DNA of 64,000 bases, taken from assembly GCA_002342805.1 (NCBI GenBank), contig DDQW01000031.1, positions 1-64,000 on the forward strand, written 5' to 3'. The stretch comes from Clostridiales bacterium UBA2432. GTDB taxonomy: Bacteria; Bacillota; Clostridia; Lachnospirales; Vallitaleaceae. A program made the position numbers and the translations under genes. The notes under the pieces were generated by a model, which had not been told where the DNA came from, ran no database searches, and saw only the letters and a list, made by a program, of their open reading frames with translations. This document shows, piece by piece, positions 25,220-35,292 of the stretch; positions within the stretch are counted from its first letter, which is position 1; every line of letters begins with the position of its first letter.

Positions 25220-28200
25220 TTAGTCTAAAAATACATCCGTTTCATTTATTGGTTCTTCGACGGGTGTTTTCTTCTCAATGTCAACATTACGATACATGCT
25301 CATTCCTGTTCCTGCCGGAATAAGTTTACCTAGAATAACGTTCTCTTTGAGTCCAATTAGTGGATCGACTTTTCCTCGTATTGCAGCTTCGGTTAAGACT
25401 TTGGTTGTCTCTTGGAAGGATGCCGCGGATAAGAAGGAGTTGGTTGCTAGGGATGCTTTTGTGATTCCTAGTAGAACTTGCGTTCCTTCAGCAGCTTCTA
25501 GTCCATCTTCAACTAATTGTTTATTCACCTTATCAAATTCTAATTTATCGACTAGGCTACCTGGTAAGAAGTTTGTATCTCCACTTTCTTCGATTCGGAT
25601 CTTTTTAAGCATTTGACGGCAAATAACCTCAACGTGCTTGTCATTGATCTCAACACCTTGTAATCGGTATACATTTTGAACTTCTTGCAGCATATAATCT
25701 TGTAGCGCTCGTCGTCCTTTGATTTTTAAGATATCATGTGGGTTGACACTACCTTCTGTTAACTCATCACCAGCTTCAACCACTTGATTGTCTTCAATCT
25801 TAATACGGGAACCGTATGGAATCAAATATGTCTTTGTATTCTCACCGGATTCATCGGTTAAGACAACTTCACGTTTTTTCTTTGTTTCATTGATGCGTAC
25901 AACACCTGCATAATCTGCGATAATAGCCAATCCTTTTGGCTTTCTCGCCTCAAAAAGCTCCTCGATTCTTGGAAGACCTTGAGTGATGTCATCAGCTGTC
26001 GCAATACCACCGGTATGGAAGGTACGCATTGTAAGCTGTGTTCCCGGCTCTCCGATGGATTGAGCTGCAATAATACCGGCAGATTCTCCAACTTGAACTG
26101 GGATACCTGTTGCCATATCCGCACCATAACATTTGGCACAAACACCAACATCAGATTTACATGTTAAGGCTGTACGAATCTTAACAGCCTTGATTCCTGC
26201 TTTTATGACTTTACGTGCATGTCTAGGATTCATCATCGTATCTGCTTTTACAAGAACTTTTCCGGTTTCAGGATGTACGATTTCATCGACAGACCAACGT
26301 CCGGTAATACGTTCTTCTAAACTTTCAACAACTTCTTTTCCGTCCATGAAGGCTTTCACTGTTTGTCCAACAACTTCGTCTTCACCTGCACAACAATCTT
26401 GTTCGCGAATGATTAAATCTTGAGATACGTCAACCAAACGACGGGTCAAGTAACCTGAATCGGCTGTACGTAAGGCTGTATCGGCAAGACCTTTTCGGGC
26501 ACCATGGGCTGAAATAAAGTACTCAAGTACGTCAAGACCTTCACGGAAGTTTGACTTGATCGGCAACTCGATTGTATGACCCTGTGTATCGGCCATCAAA
26601 CCACGCATACCAGCCAACTGTTTGATCTGACTCTCAGAACCACGGGCTCCTGAATCCGCCATCATAAAGATATTATTGTAGCGATCAAGGTTTCCGAGTA
26701 GTTCACGTGTGATTCTTTCATCGGCTGAACGCCATGTTTCAACAACATTTTTATAACGTTCATCTTCTGTCATCATACCACGTTTGAACTGTTTCATAAT
26801 AGTTTCAAGTGTATTCTCAGCTTCAGCAATAATTCCTGGTTTTGCTTCCGGCACTTCCATGTCAGATACAGATACCGTCAAGGCACCTTTCGTTGAATAT
26901 TTAAAACCGAGTTTTTTAATTGCATCTAAAATTTCAGATGTTTCTGTTGAACCATGTATATCGATACAACGATACAGTATTTGTTGCAACTGTTTTTTAC
27001 CTACTAAGAAGTCAATTTCATATTCAAACTCATGTCCTGGCTCTTCACGATCCACAAAACCAAGGTCTTGAGGAATAGATTCATTAAAGATAATTCGTCC
27101 GACTGTCGTTTCAATAAGCTTTCTTTCCATGACACCGTTGATTTTCATTTCGCGTAATACTTGAATACGAGCATGAAGTGTAACAACGCCATTTTCATAA
27201 GCAAGTATGGCTTCATTTTCATTTGAAAACTTCTTACCTTCGCCTACTTCTCCCACTTTATCAAGGGTTAAATAGTAAGTACCTAGTACCATATCCTGAG
27301 AAGGTACAGTTACGGGTCCACCATCGGAAGGTTTTAGCAAGTTGTTTGGAGATAAAAGTAAAAAGCGGCATTCTGCTTGCGCTTCTACAGATAAAGGTAA
27401 GTGAACCGCCATCTGGTCTCCATCAAAGTCAGCGTTATATGCTGTACAAACAAGTGGGTGTAATCGAATGGCTTTACCTTCCACAAGCACCGGTTCAAAG
27501 GCCTGAATTCCAAGTCTATGTAGTGTCGGTGCACGGTTTAACATAACCGGATGCTCACGAATAACTTCTTCAAGTACATCAAAAACTCCGTCTTCTAAAC
27601 GTTCAACCATTTTTTTTGCTGATTTAATATTATGTGCTACACCATCTCCAACAAGGCGCTTCATAATAAATGGCTTAAATAATTCAATAGCCATTTTCTT
27701 TGGAAGACCACATTGATAAATCTTAAGTTCAGGACCAACAACGATAACTGAACGTCCCGAATAGTCAACACGTTTTCCAAGAAGGTTCTGACGGAATCGT
27801 CCTTGCTTACCTTTTAGCATGTCGGATAATGACTTTAATGGTCGATTACCCGGTCCGGTTACAGGACGTCCACGTCGGCCGTTGTCAATTAAGGCATCAA
27901 CAGCTTCTTGCAACATACGTTTTTCGTTACGTACGATAATCTCCGGCGCTCCAAGATCAAGTAATCTTTGTAAACGATTATTTCTATTAATAACTCGACG
28001 ATATAAATCATTTAAATCTGAGGTTGCAAAACGACCACCATCAAGCTGTACCATAGGACGAATATCCGGTGGTATAACTGGAACAACCGATAGAATCATC
28101 CATTCCGGCTTATTCCCTGATTCTCTAAAGGCTTCAACAACTTCCATTCGTTTAATAATTCGTGCTTTTTTCTGACCAGTTGCATCTATAAGTGCTTTTC

Positions 28201-28789
28201 GTAGTTCGACAGATTCTTTTTCAAGATCAATCTCTGATAAGATTTCTCGAATGGCATCTGCTCCCATTGCAGCTCTAAACGAATTCCCATATTTATCATA
28301 GGCATCTCTAAATTCTTTTTCCGTTAAAACTTGCTTGTATTGAAGGTTTGTATTCCCTTTCTCAATAACGATATAAGAAGCAAAATACAATACTTTTTCC
28401 AATGTACGGGGTGACATATCTAAGATAAGTCCCATACGGCTTGGAATACCTTTGAAGTACCATATATGTGATACAGGGGCTGCTAATTCAATATGGCCCA
28501 TGCGCTCACGTCGTACTTTTGATTTTGTTATCTCAACACCACATCGGTCACAGACAACACCTTTATAACGAATCTTTTTGTACTTACCACAATGACATTC
28601 CCAGTCCTTGCTTGGTCCAAAAATTTTCTCACAGAACAAACCATCACGCTCTGGCTTTAATGTTCTGTAATTTATGGTCTCAGGCTTTTTTACTTCACCT
28701 CGAGACCATTCTCGAATTCGTTCCGGTGATGCTAAACCAATCTTAATGGCATCAAAATTCACAGATTGCTCCATAGCTTCATTTGGCAT
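25220..28789 (-). CDS. rpoC: DNA-directed RNA polymerase subunit beta-prime
   Basis: Catalytic subunit, 1189 residues, the compact Firmicutes size without the large gammaproteobacterial insertion. The zinc-binding domain CHCGK...CDRCG is near residues 65-88, and the catalytic loop NADFDGDQMAVH carries the three Mg-binding aspartates. The second zinc site includes CKSDVGVCAKCYG, and the trigger-loop region TMRTFHTGGIA is intact. It is 25 bases downstream of rpoB with AAGGAG before the ATG. The folded elements follow its stop. Confidence 0.99.
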   Translation of the reverse strand: MPNEAMEQSVNFDAIKIGLASPERIREWSRGEVKKPETINYRTLKPERDGLFCEKIFGPSKDWECHCGKYKKIRYKGVVCDRCGVEITKSKVRRERMGHIELAAPVSHIWYFKGIPSRMGLILDMSPRTLEKVLYFASYIVIEKGNTNLQYKQVLTEKEFRDAYDKYGNSFRAAMGADAIREILSEIDLEKESVELRKALIDATGQKKARIIKRMEVVEAFRESGNKPEWMILSVVPVIPPDIRPMVQLDGGRFATSDLNDLYRRVINRNNRLQRLLDLGAPEIIVRNEKRMLQEAVDALIDNGRRGRPVTGPGNRPLKSLSDMLKGKQGRFRQNLLGKRVDYSGRSVIVVGPELKIYQCGLPKKMAIELFKPFIMKRLVGDGVAHNIKSAKKMVERLEDGVFDVLEEVIREHPVMLNRAPTLHRLGIQAFEPVLVEGKAIRLHPLVCTAYNADFDGDQMAVHLPLSVEAQAECRFLLLSPNNLLKPSDGGPVTVPSQDMVLGTYYLTLDKVGEVGEGKKFSNENEAILAYENGVVTLHARIQVLREMKINGVMERKLIETTVGRIIFNESIPQDLGFVDREEPGHEFEYEIDFLVGKKQLQQILYRCIDIHGSTETSEILDAIKKLGFKYSTKGALTVSVSDMEVPEAKPGIIAEAENTLETIMKQFKRGMMTEDERYKNVVETWRSADERITRELLGNLDRYNNIFMMADSGARGSESQIKQLAGMRGLMADTQGHTIELPIKSNFREGLDVLEYFISAHGARKGLADTALRTADSGYLTRRLVDVSQDLIIREQDCCAGEDEVVGQTVKAFMDGKEVVESLEERITGRWSVDEIVHPETGKVLVKADTMMNPRHARKVIKAGIKAVKIRTALTCKSDVGVCAKCYGADMATGIPVQVGESAGIIAAQSIGEPGTQLTMRTFHTGGIATADDITQGLPRIEELFEARKPKGLAIIADYAGVVRINETKKKREVVLTDESGENTKTYLIPYGSRIKIEDNQVVEAGDELTEGSVNPHDILKIKGRRALQDYMLQEVQNVYRLQGVEINDKHVEVICRQMLKKIRIEESGDTNFLPGSLVDKLEFDKVNKQLVEDGLEAAEGTQVLLGITKASLATNSFLSAASFQETTKVLTEAAIRGKVDPLIGLKENVILGKLIPAGTGMSMYRNVDIEKKTPVEEPINETDVFLD

Positions 28790-28814
28790 TAACTACACGC
28801 TCCTTTAAGATCAT

Positions 28815-31800
28815 TTACTGGTCATCATCTTCAAGAATAAAACTTGAATCTAATAGTTCTTCATCACTTTCATCTATATCATCATCATCTTCGTCTAAGT
28901 CCGGAACTTCTTCACTTTTACCAACAGCAATATTGTGATTAACAAACTCTTCATCTGTTAAGTGAAGTTCCATATCTGTATCATCGTCAAAGTCATCTTT
29001 TAAACTAATCTCGCCACGTTCATTGGAGATAATTTTAATATCCAAGGATAATGATTGTAATTCTTTAAGCAATACTTTGAAAGATTCAGGAATACCCGGT
29101 TCCGGAATATTCTCACCTTTAATAATTGCCTCATATGTTTTAACACGACCAACAACATCATCTGACTTAACGGTTAGAATCTCTTGTAATGTGTAGGCTG
29201 CACCATACGCCTCGAGAGCCCAAACCTCCATCTCTCCAAAACGCTGTCCACCGAACTGGGCTTTACCACCAAGTGGTTGCTGCGTTACAAGTGAGTAAGG
29301 GCCTGTTGAACGTGCATGTATCTTATCATCAACCAAGTGATGAAGTTTCAAGTAGTGCATGTATCCAACGGTAACCGGATTATCGAAATACTCACCGGTA
29401 CGTCCATCACGAAGATGAATCTTACCATCTTCACGAATCGGAACATTTTTCCATTCTTCACGATGATCCACATTGTTTAATAAGAATTCTTTGATTTCAG
29501 GGTTTAAAATCTCGCCCCACTTATCTTCAAATTGATCCCAAGGTGTATTCACGTAATCATTGGCCATATCTAGCGTTTCCATAATATCAATCTCGTTGGC
29601 ACCATCAAACACAGGTGTTGCAATCTTGATGCCTAGTGCTTTAGCAGCTAAGCCTAAATGGACTTCTAAGACCTGTCCGATATTCATACGGGATGGTACA
29701 CCCAATGGGTTGAGCACGATATCTAAAGGACGACCATTTGGTAAGAAAGGCATATCTTCCGCCGGTAATATACGTGAAATAACACCTTTATTACCATGAC
29801 GACCGGCCATCTTATCTCCAACGGAAATCTTACGTTTTTGTGCAATGTAGACACGAACAGACTGATTGACTCCCGGTGAGAGCTCATCGCCGTTTTCACG
29901 AGTAAATACATGTACATCAACGATAATTCCTTCTTCACCATGAGGCACACGAAGGGATGTGTCACGAACTTCTCTTGCTTTTTCACCAAAGATAGCACGT
30001 AATAAACGCTCTTCAGCTGTCAGTTCCGTCTCACCTTTTGGTGTAACTTTCCCAACAAGAATATCACCGGAACGAATCTCAGCTCCAATACGGATAATAC
30101 CACGTTCATCTAAATCCTTGAGCGCATCTTCACCAACACCCGGAACATCTCGTGTGATTTCTTCCGGTCCAAGTTTGGTATCTCTGGCTTCTGCTTCGTA
30201 TTCTTCTATATGTATGGATGTATAAACATCTTCTTTAACTAAATTCTCACTTAACAAAATCGCATCCTCGAAATTATAACCTTCCCAAGTCATAAATCCG
30301 ATTAATGGATTTTTACCAAGTGCAATCTCACCGTTTTGCGTTGATGGTCCATCAGCAATAACCGCACCTTGTTTTACCTTGTCTCCCTTAGACACAAGAG
30401 GACGTTGGTTAATACATGTACCTTGGTTACTACGTGCAAATTTACGCAATCGATAGATATCTCGAGCTCCTTCAGCTGTCTTAATAACGATTTCTTTTGC
30501 AGTAACGCGTTCAACGACACCTGCATTTTTAGCTATTTTAACAATACCGGAGTCGACTGCTGCCTTGTTCTCCATACCTGTTCCTACCAATGATGAATCG
30601 GTAATCAATAGAGGTACAGCCTGACGCTGCATGTTTGATCCCATGAGTGCACGATTGGCGTCATCGTTCTCTAGGAAAGGAATCATGGATGTCGCAACAG
30701 AAAAGACCTGCTTTGGCGAAACGTCCATCAAGTCGATTGATTTTGCTTCCATCTCAATGATATGTTCACGGTCACGACCGGTAACATATTTATGAACGAA
30801 GTGACCTTCTTCATCAAGAGGCTCATTGGCCTGGGCAACACGATACTTCTCTTCTTCATCCGCCGTTACATAAATAACGTCTTCAGTTACAACCGGTTCA
30901 TCACCGGATTGATCGATTAGTCGATATGGCGCCTCAATAAATCCATATTCATTAATACGCGCATAGGTTGCTAAGGAGTTGATCAAACCGATGTTTGGTC
31001 CCTCAGGTGTCTCAATCGGACACATACGTCCATAGTGAGAATAGTGAACGTCACGAACCTCAAATCCGGCACGCTCACGGCTAAGTCCACCAGGACCCAA
31101 TGCAGATAGACGACGCTTATGTGTTAATTCAGCAAGCGGGTTGGTCTGATCCATAAACTGGGATAACTGTGAACTTCCAAAGAATTCCTTAATCGACGCC
31201 GTAACCGGACGAATATTAATCAAGGATTGTGGTGTAATGCCATCCGGGTCTTGAATCGTCATACGTTCACGAACGACACGTTCCATTCTTGATAATCCGA
31301 TTCTAAACTGATTCTGTAACAATTCTCCAACTGCACGAATACGACGGTTTCCAAGGTGGTCAATATCATCCACATCTCCCACGCCATATTCAACGTGAAT
31401 ATTATAGTTCATGGATGCAAAAATATCTTCTTTTGTAATATGCTTAGGTATTAATCGGTGCATATTTCTTTCTATTTGTTCAACAAGCTCTTCTTCATTA
31501 GTATATTCATCCATGAGTTCTTTAAGAACAGGATAATATACGCGTTCACGAATACGAAGTGCTTCAATATCTGCCTGAACATAGTTTTTGATATCGACAA
31601 CCATGTTACTTAAAACTTTAACTTTACGGTCTTCAACGGTTACAAACACATAAGGTACAGCCGCATCTTGAATCCGAATTGCAAGTTCCTGATCAATAAC
31701 AGTTCCTGCTTCAGCTAAGATTTCCCCTGTTGACTTATCAACAACATCTTCAGATAAAACATGGCCTGTAACACGATTGGATAAAGCTAATTTTTTATTA

Positions 31801-32633
31801 AATTTATATCTACCAACTTTGGCTAAATCATAACGTCTTGGGTCAAAAAACATGGAGTTTAATAGTGATTCTGCACTCTCAACCGTTGGTGGCTCACCCG
31901 GACGAATACGTTTATATATCTCAATTAACCCTTCTTCATAGGAAGACGAGCTATCCTTATCTAAACTAGCAAGAATCTTTGGCTCTTCACCAAATAGTTC
32001 AATAATCTCTGCATTCGTTCCGATTCCAAATGAACGCATTAATACAGTTACCGGCACTTTACGTGTTCGGTCTACACGTACATGAAAAATGTCATTTGAA
32101 TCTGTCTCATATTCAAGCCATGCCCCACGATTCGGAATTACTGTTGCCGAATATAGTTCTTTACCGATCTTATCATGCTTCATCGCATAATAAATACCCG
32201 GTGAACGTACTAGCTGGCTTACAATAACACGCTCTGCTCCGTTAATAATAAAGGTTCCCGTATCTGTCATTAACGGCAAGTCACCCATAAATATCTCATG
32301 TTCACTAATCTCGTCTTTTTCCTTATTAATAAGACGCACACGAACTTTAAGAGGTGCAGCATATGTTGCATCTCTTTCTTTACATTCATCCATTGTGTAT
32401 TTTGCATCTTCATTAAATGAAAAGCCGACAAATTCTAACATTAAATTCCCGGTGTAATCCGAAATTGGGGATATATCTCGAAATACTTCCTTTAATCCTT
32501 CATCCAGGAACCAATTATAAGAATCTTTTTGAACTTCGATTAGATTTGGCATGTCAAGGACTTCTTTTTGCTTGGAGTAGCTCATTCGAACTGACACTCC
32601 GCTTTCGATAGGATTGATCCTATTTTTTTCCAT
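28815..32633 (-). CDS. rpoB: DNA-directed RNA polymerase subunit beta
   Basis: Beta subunit, 1272 residues. The rifampicin-binding cluster GSSQLSQFMDQTNPLAELTH and RRLSALGPGGL carries residues of sensitive enzymes. Also visible are the active-site GRHGNKGVIS and the C-terminal clamp segment RFGEMEVWALEAYGAAYTLQ. The C-terminus carries a strongly acidic tail (DEDDDDIDESDEELLD...EDDDQ) of about 60 residues beyond the conserved core. It starts 80 bases after a consensus promoter and is preceded by the rplL terminator. Confidence 0.99.
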   Translation of the reverse strand: MEKNRINPIESGVSVRMSYSKQKEVLDMPNLIEVQKDSYNWFLDEGLKEVFRDISPISDYTGNLMLEFVGFSFNEDAKYTMDECKERDATYAAPLKVRVRLINKEKDEISEHEIFMGDLPLMTDTGTFIINGAERVIVSQLVRSPGIYYAMKHDKIGKELYSATVIPNRGAWLEYETDSNDIFHVRVDRTRKVPVTVLMRSFGIGTNAEIIELFGEEPKILASLDKDSSSSYEEGLIEIYKRIRPGEPPTVESAESLLNSMFFDPRRYDLAKVGRYKFNKKLALSNRVTGHVLSEDVVDKSTGEILAEAGTVIDQELAIRIQDAAVPYVFVTVEDRKVKVLSNMVVDIKNYVQADIEALRIRERVYYPVLKELMDEYTNEEELVEQIERNMHRLIPKHITKEDIFASMNYNIHVEYGVGDVDDIDHLGNRRIRAVGELLQNQFRIGLSRMERVVRERMTIQDPDGITPQSLINIRPVTASIKEFFGSSQLSQFMDQTNPLAELTHKRRLSALGPGGLSRERAGFEVRDVHYSHYGRMCPIETPEGPNIGLINSLATYARINEYGFIEAPYRLIDQSGDEPVVTEDVIYVTADEEEKYRVAQANEPLDEEGHFVHKYVTGRDREHIIEMEAKSIDLMDVSPKQVFSVATSMIPFLENDDANRALMGSNMQRQAVPLLITDSSLVGTGMENKAAVDSGIVKIAKNAGVVERVTAKEIVIKTAEGARDIYRLRKFARSNQGTCINQRPLVSKGDKVKQGAVIADGPSTQNGEIALGKNPLIGFMTWEGYNFEDAILLSENLVKEDVYTSIHIEEYEAEARDTKLGPEEITRDVPGVGEDALKDLDERGIIRIGAEIRSGDILVGKVTPKGETELTAEERLLRAIFGEKAREVRDTSLRVPHGEEGIIVDVHVFTRENGDELSPGVNQSVRVYIAQKRKISVGDKMAGRHGNKGVISRILPAEDMPFLPNGRPLDIVLNPLGVPSRMNIGQVLEVHLGLAAKALGIKIATPVFDGANEIDIMETLDMANDYVNTPWDQFEDKWGEILNPEIKEFLLNNVDHREEWKNVPIREDGKIHLRDGRTGEYFDNPVTVGYMHYLKLHHLVDDKIHARSTGPYSLVTQQPLGGKAQFGGQRFGEMEVWALEAYGAAYTLQEILTVKSDDVVGRVKTYEAIIKGENIPEPGIPESFKVLLKELQSLSLDIKIISNERGEISLKDDFDDDTDMELHLTDEEFVNHNIAVGKSEEVPDLDEDDDDIDESDEELLDSSFILEDDDQ

Positions 32634-32719
32634 AGTTATGATTCACCCCTTGGCTATAATAATCTTCATCTAGTATACCCTAAAAATAAGCATACAATTC
32701 CATACTGACGCATTAACAG

Positions 32720-32748
32720 ATAATATCATATCCTGTCAAGCTTGTCAA
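32720..32748 (-). promoter_or_regulatory. sigma-A promoter of rpoB-rpoC
   Basis: A perfect TTGACA (32743-32748) and TATTAT (32720-32725) with a 17-base spacer on the minus strand, 42 bases downstream of the rplL terminator. It separates rpoBC from the rplJL transcript. The roughly 80-base leader before rpoB shows no obvious structure. Confidence 0.8.
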
Positions 32749-32790
32749 CACAATATTTTTAGAAATATATCAGTTACTGTCTAACCGTGT

Positions 32791-32826
32791 AAAAAAAGCC
32801 TCGATTCGTAATGAATCGAGACTTTT
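32791..32826 (-). terminator. intrinsic terminator after rplL
   Basis: On the minus strand CTCGATTC and GAATCGAG form a stem with loop ATTAC, followed by GC and seven T. It lies 21 bases downstream of the rplL stop and separates rplJL from rpoBC. Confidence 0.9.
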
Positions 32827-32847
32827 GAAATTTTTAGTATAATGTTA

Positions 32848-33222
32848 TTACTTAACTGTCGCTGTTGCGCCAACTTCTGCAAGCTTAGCTTTGATTTCTT
32901 CTGCTTCTTCTTTAGTCGCTGCTTCTTTAACCATTTTAGGAGCGTTGTCTACAAGCTCTTTAGCTTCTTTTAATCCTAAGCCAGTGATTTCACGAACAGC
33001 CTTGATAACTTTAACTTTTGAAGCTCCAACTTCTGTAAGCTCTACATCAAATTCAGTTTGCTCTTCAGCTGCGCCACCTTCTGCTCCAGCTGCTGCCATT
33101 ACAACACCTGCTGCTGCAGATACACCAAATTCTTCTTCACAAGCTGTTACTAATTCGTTAAGTTCTAATACTGATAATTCTTTAATTGCATCAATTAATT
33201 CTTGAGTTGTTAATTTTGCCAT
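32848..33222 (-). CDS. rplL: 50S ribosomal protein L7/L12
   Basis: Stalk protein present in multiple copies, which recruits translational GTPases; 124 residues. The N-terminal dimerisation helices, the alanine/glycine hinge (AAGVVMAAAGAEGGAAEEQ) and the C-terminal factor-binding domain with KVIKAVREITGLGLKEAK are clear. The ATG at 33222 has GGAGGTG upstream; the frame is open from a GTG within that ribosome site, which I rejected. Confidence 0.98.
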   Translation of the reverse strand: MAKLTTQELIDAIKELSVLELNELVTACEEEFGVSAAAGVVMAAAGAEGGAAEEQTEFDVELTEVGASKVKVIKAVREITGLGLKEAKELVDNAPKMVKEAATKEEAEEIKAKLAEVGATATVK

Positions 33223-33248
33223 TATTTGCACCTCCGAAATATTTTTTA

Positions 33249-33827
33249 TTATTCTTCTACTGTTTCTGTTGTTTCTTCTGTCGCGACTTCTTCTGTCTTC
33301 TCTACAGTCGCTGCAAGATCTGCCGCTGTAGCCACGCCTTTTTCTTCCATCTCATCTGCAATTGCTTTAACTGTACGTGCAAATGAAGATATTGGAGATT
33401 TGAAGCTTCCAAATAGTTTTGCAAGTAATTCGTCTCTTGATGGTACTGAAGCCACCTTGACAATACCGTCAACGTCGAATAATTCACCGTCAACAACACC
33501 TGCTTTGAATTCAAGCTTAGGCATGTCTTTTGACATTTTCTTAAGAATTCGAGGACCTGCTGTTGCATCGTCGTAACTGATAGCAATCGCACTTGGACCG
33601 GCTAATTGGTCGTTTAATTGATCAAATGCTGTTCCTTCAAATGCAAACTTCATCATTGTATTCTTATAAACCTTGTATGTTACGTTCGCTTCACGTAAAG
33701 CTTTACGAAGATTCGTATCTTGCTCTACTGTCAACCCACGATAGTCAACAAGTACAACCGAACTTGCACCTTCAATATTTTCTTTAATCGCTTGTATTAC
33801 TGTTTGTTTTTGTTCAACTTTTGGCAC
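33249..33827 (-). CDS. rplJ: 50S ribosomal protein L10, GTG start
   Basis: Base of the L12 stalk, 192 residues, longer than the usual 165-175. The conserved VVLVDYRGLTVEQDTNLRKA and the L12-binding C-terminal helix are present. The excess is an alanine- and glutamate-rich tail (VEKTEEVATEETTETVEE). The start is GTG at 33827 with AAGGAGGTG upstream. With L12 it should bind the leader upstream and repress its own operon. Confidence 0.97.
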   Translation of the reverse strand: MPKVEQKQTVIQAIKENIEGASSVVLVDYRGLTVEQDTNLRKALREANVTYKVYKNTMMKFAFEGTAFDQLNDQLAGPSAIAISYDDATAGPRILKKMSKDMPKLEFKAGVVDGELFDVDGIVKVASVPSRDELLAKLFGSFKSPISSFARTVKAIADEMEEKGVATAADLAATVEKTEEVATEETTETVEE

Positions 33828-33849
33828 TGTTACACCTCCTTAAAAATTT

Positions 33850-33968
33850 GAATCAAATAAAATAACTCTCACTACACACGCAGAAAGAGTCTAACTAATA
33901 TCGTTATTATCTCCTCGGTAGGTTGTATACGTTATGCTCTTAAGCACCTACTGTCTGCGGTAGTTATT
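33850..33968 (-). ncRNA. ribosomal protein L10 leader
   Basis: The 245-base rplA-rplJ spacer contains, on the minus strand, ACCGCAGACAGTAGGTGCTTA followed by CCTACCGAGGAGA. These are the conserved halves of the Firmicutes L10 leader, the binding site of the L10-(L12)4 complex. Downstream, ACTCT and AGAGT can form a weak stem followed by TATTTTATTT, a possible attenuator. The leader begins about 15 bases after the promoter -10 box. The family match is by eye. Confidence 0.85.
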
Positions 33969-33982
33969 TTCACACTCGACAA

Positions 33983-34011
33983 AGTATATCAAACACAGCT
34001 TACTTTGTCAA
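33983..34011 (-). promoter_or_regulatory. sigma-A promoter of rplJ-rplL
   Basis: A perfect TTGACA (34006-34011) and TATACT (33983-33988) with a 17-base spacer on the minus strand, directly upstream of the L10 leader. Confidence 0.8.
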
Positions 34012-34021
34012 CTGTTTTTTT

Positions 34022-34051
34022 AGGGAAGAATGATGGGAGTCATTCTTCCCT
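34022..34051. other. 12-base-pair hairpin between rplA and the rplJ promoter
   Basis: AGGGAAGAATGA and TCATTCTTCCCT form a perfect stem with a six-base loop, 22 bases after the rplA stop. On the minus strand it is followed by seven A rather than T, so it is not a classical terminator for rplA. It may be a processing site, a weak terminator or a stabiliser of the rplKA mRNA end. Confidence 0.6.
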
Positions 34052-34072
34052 TATATTATGCTATATTAAGTA

Positions 34073-34771
34073 CTACTTATCGTCAATCTTACCGGCATTA
34101 ATCTTAATACCAGGTCCCATTGTCGAAGCAACATTTACACTACGAAGGTATTTACCTTTTGCAGCTGCAGGCTTCGCTTTGATAATCGCACTCATTAATG
34201 TGTGGAAGTTGTCCATTAATTTTTCTTGACCAAAGGATACTTTACCGATTGGCACGTGTATAATATTGGCTTTATCAAGACGGTATTCAATCTTACCGGC
34301 TTTAATATCATTAACAGCTTTCGCAACATCCATAGTAACTGTACCTGCTTTTGGGTTAGGCATTAATCCTTTTGGACCAAGGACACGTCCCAAACGACCA
34401 ACAACACCCATCATGTTAGGTGTAGCAACGATAACATCAAAATCCAACCAACCTTCGTTTTGGATTTTGGGAATAAGCTCTTCAGCACCGACAAAGTCTG
34501 CGCCTGCTTCTTCCGCTTCTGTTGCTTGATCGCCTTTAGCAAAAACTAAAACACGAACTTTTTTACCTGTACCATGTGGTAATACTACTGCACCACGTAC
34601 TTGTTGGTCTGCATGACGACTGTCTACTCCTAATCGGATATGTGCTTCTACAGTTTCATCGAATTTTGCTTTACCTGTCTCTATCGCTAAACTCAAAGCT
34701 TCTTCAGGATCATACAGTTTGGTTCTATCAACTAGTTTGGCAATTTCTGCAAATCTTTTACCTTTTTTCAT
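34073..34771 (-). CDS. rplA: 50S ribosomal protein L1
   Basis: Mobile L1-stalk protein that moves deacylated tRNA to the E site, 232 residues. The start at 34771 (MKKGKRFAEIAKLVDRTKLY) has AGGAGG seven bases upstream; an open 14-codon extension upstream is unsupported. The conserved GKKVRVLVFAKGDQATEAE and VLGPKGLMPNPKAGTVT are present. It follows rplK. Confidence 0.98.
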   Translation of the reverse strand: MKKGKRFAEIAKLVDRTKLYDPEEALSLAIETGKAKFDETVEAHIRLGVDSRHADQQVRGAVVLPHGTGKKVRVLVFAKGDQATEAEEAGADFVGAEELIPKIQNEGWLDFDVIVATPNMMGVVGRLGRVLGPKGLMPNPKAGTVTMDVAKAVNDIKAGKIEYRLDKANIIHVPIGKVSFGQEKLMDNFHTLMSAIIKAKPAAAKGKYLRSVNVASTMGPGIKINAGKIDDK

Positions 34772-34823
34772 TCCATTTCCTCCTTGTGGTAATATCGGGA
34801 GTGTCCCTCCCACATAATTCTAA

Positions 34824-35249
34824 CTACTTTTCGACAACAACACCCATGCTTCGGCATGTACCTGCGATCATACTCATCGCTGATTCAACACTTGCTGCAT
34901 TAAGGTCTTGCATCTTAATCTCTGCAATCTTTCGAAGACCCTCTTGAGTGATTGTAGCCACTTTATCTTTTTGTGGCACACCTGAACCGGATTTGATTCC
35001 ACATTCTTTTTTAATAAGAATAGCTGCAGGTGGAGTCTTTGTGATAAAGCTAAAGCTTCGATCTTGATATACTGTGATTACAACCGGAATAATCATACCG
35101 GCTTCTTTTTCTGTTTTCGCATTGAACTCTTTTGTAAACTGCACAATGTTCACACCGTGTTGACCTAAAGCCGGTCCAACCGGTGGTGCTGGAGTAGCTT
35201 TCCCAGCAGGAATCTGCAATTTAATAAGTCCTGTAACTTTTTTCGCCAT
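34824..35249 (-). CDS. rplK: 50S ribosomal protein L11
   Basis: GTPase-centre protein, 141 residues, the target region of thiopeptides and the partner of RelA in stringent control. The N-terminal proline-rich PAGKATPAPPVGPALGQHGV and the C-terminal rRNA-binding domain are typical. It lies between nusG and rplA. Confidence 0.98.
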   Translation of the reverse strand: MAKKVTGLIKLQIPAGKATPAPPVGPALGQHGVNIVQFTKEFNAKTEKEAGMIIPVVITVYQDRSFSFITKTPPAAILIKKECGIKSGSGVPQKDKVATITQEGLRKIAEIKMQDLNAASVESAMSMIAGTCRSMGVVVEK

Positions 35250-35292
35250 TTAGCGCACCTCCTGAATTTCTTCCATAAAAAGCTTTGTTCGT

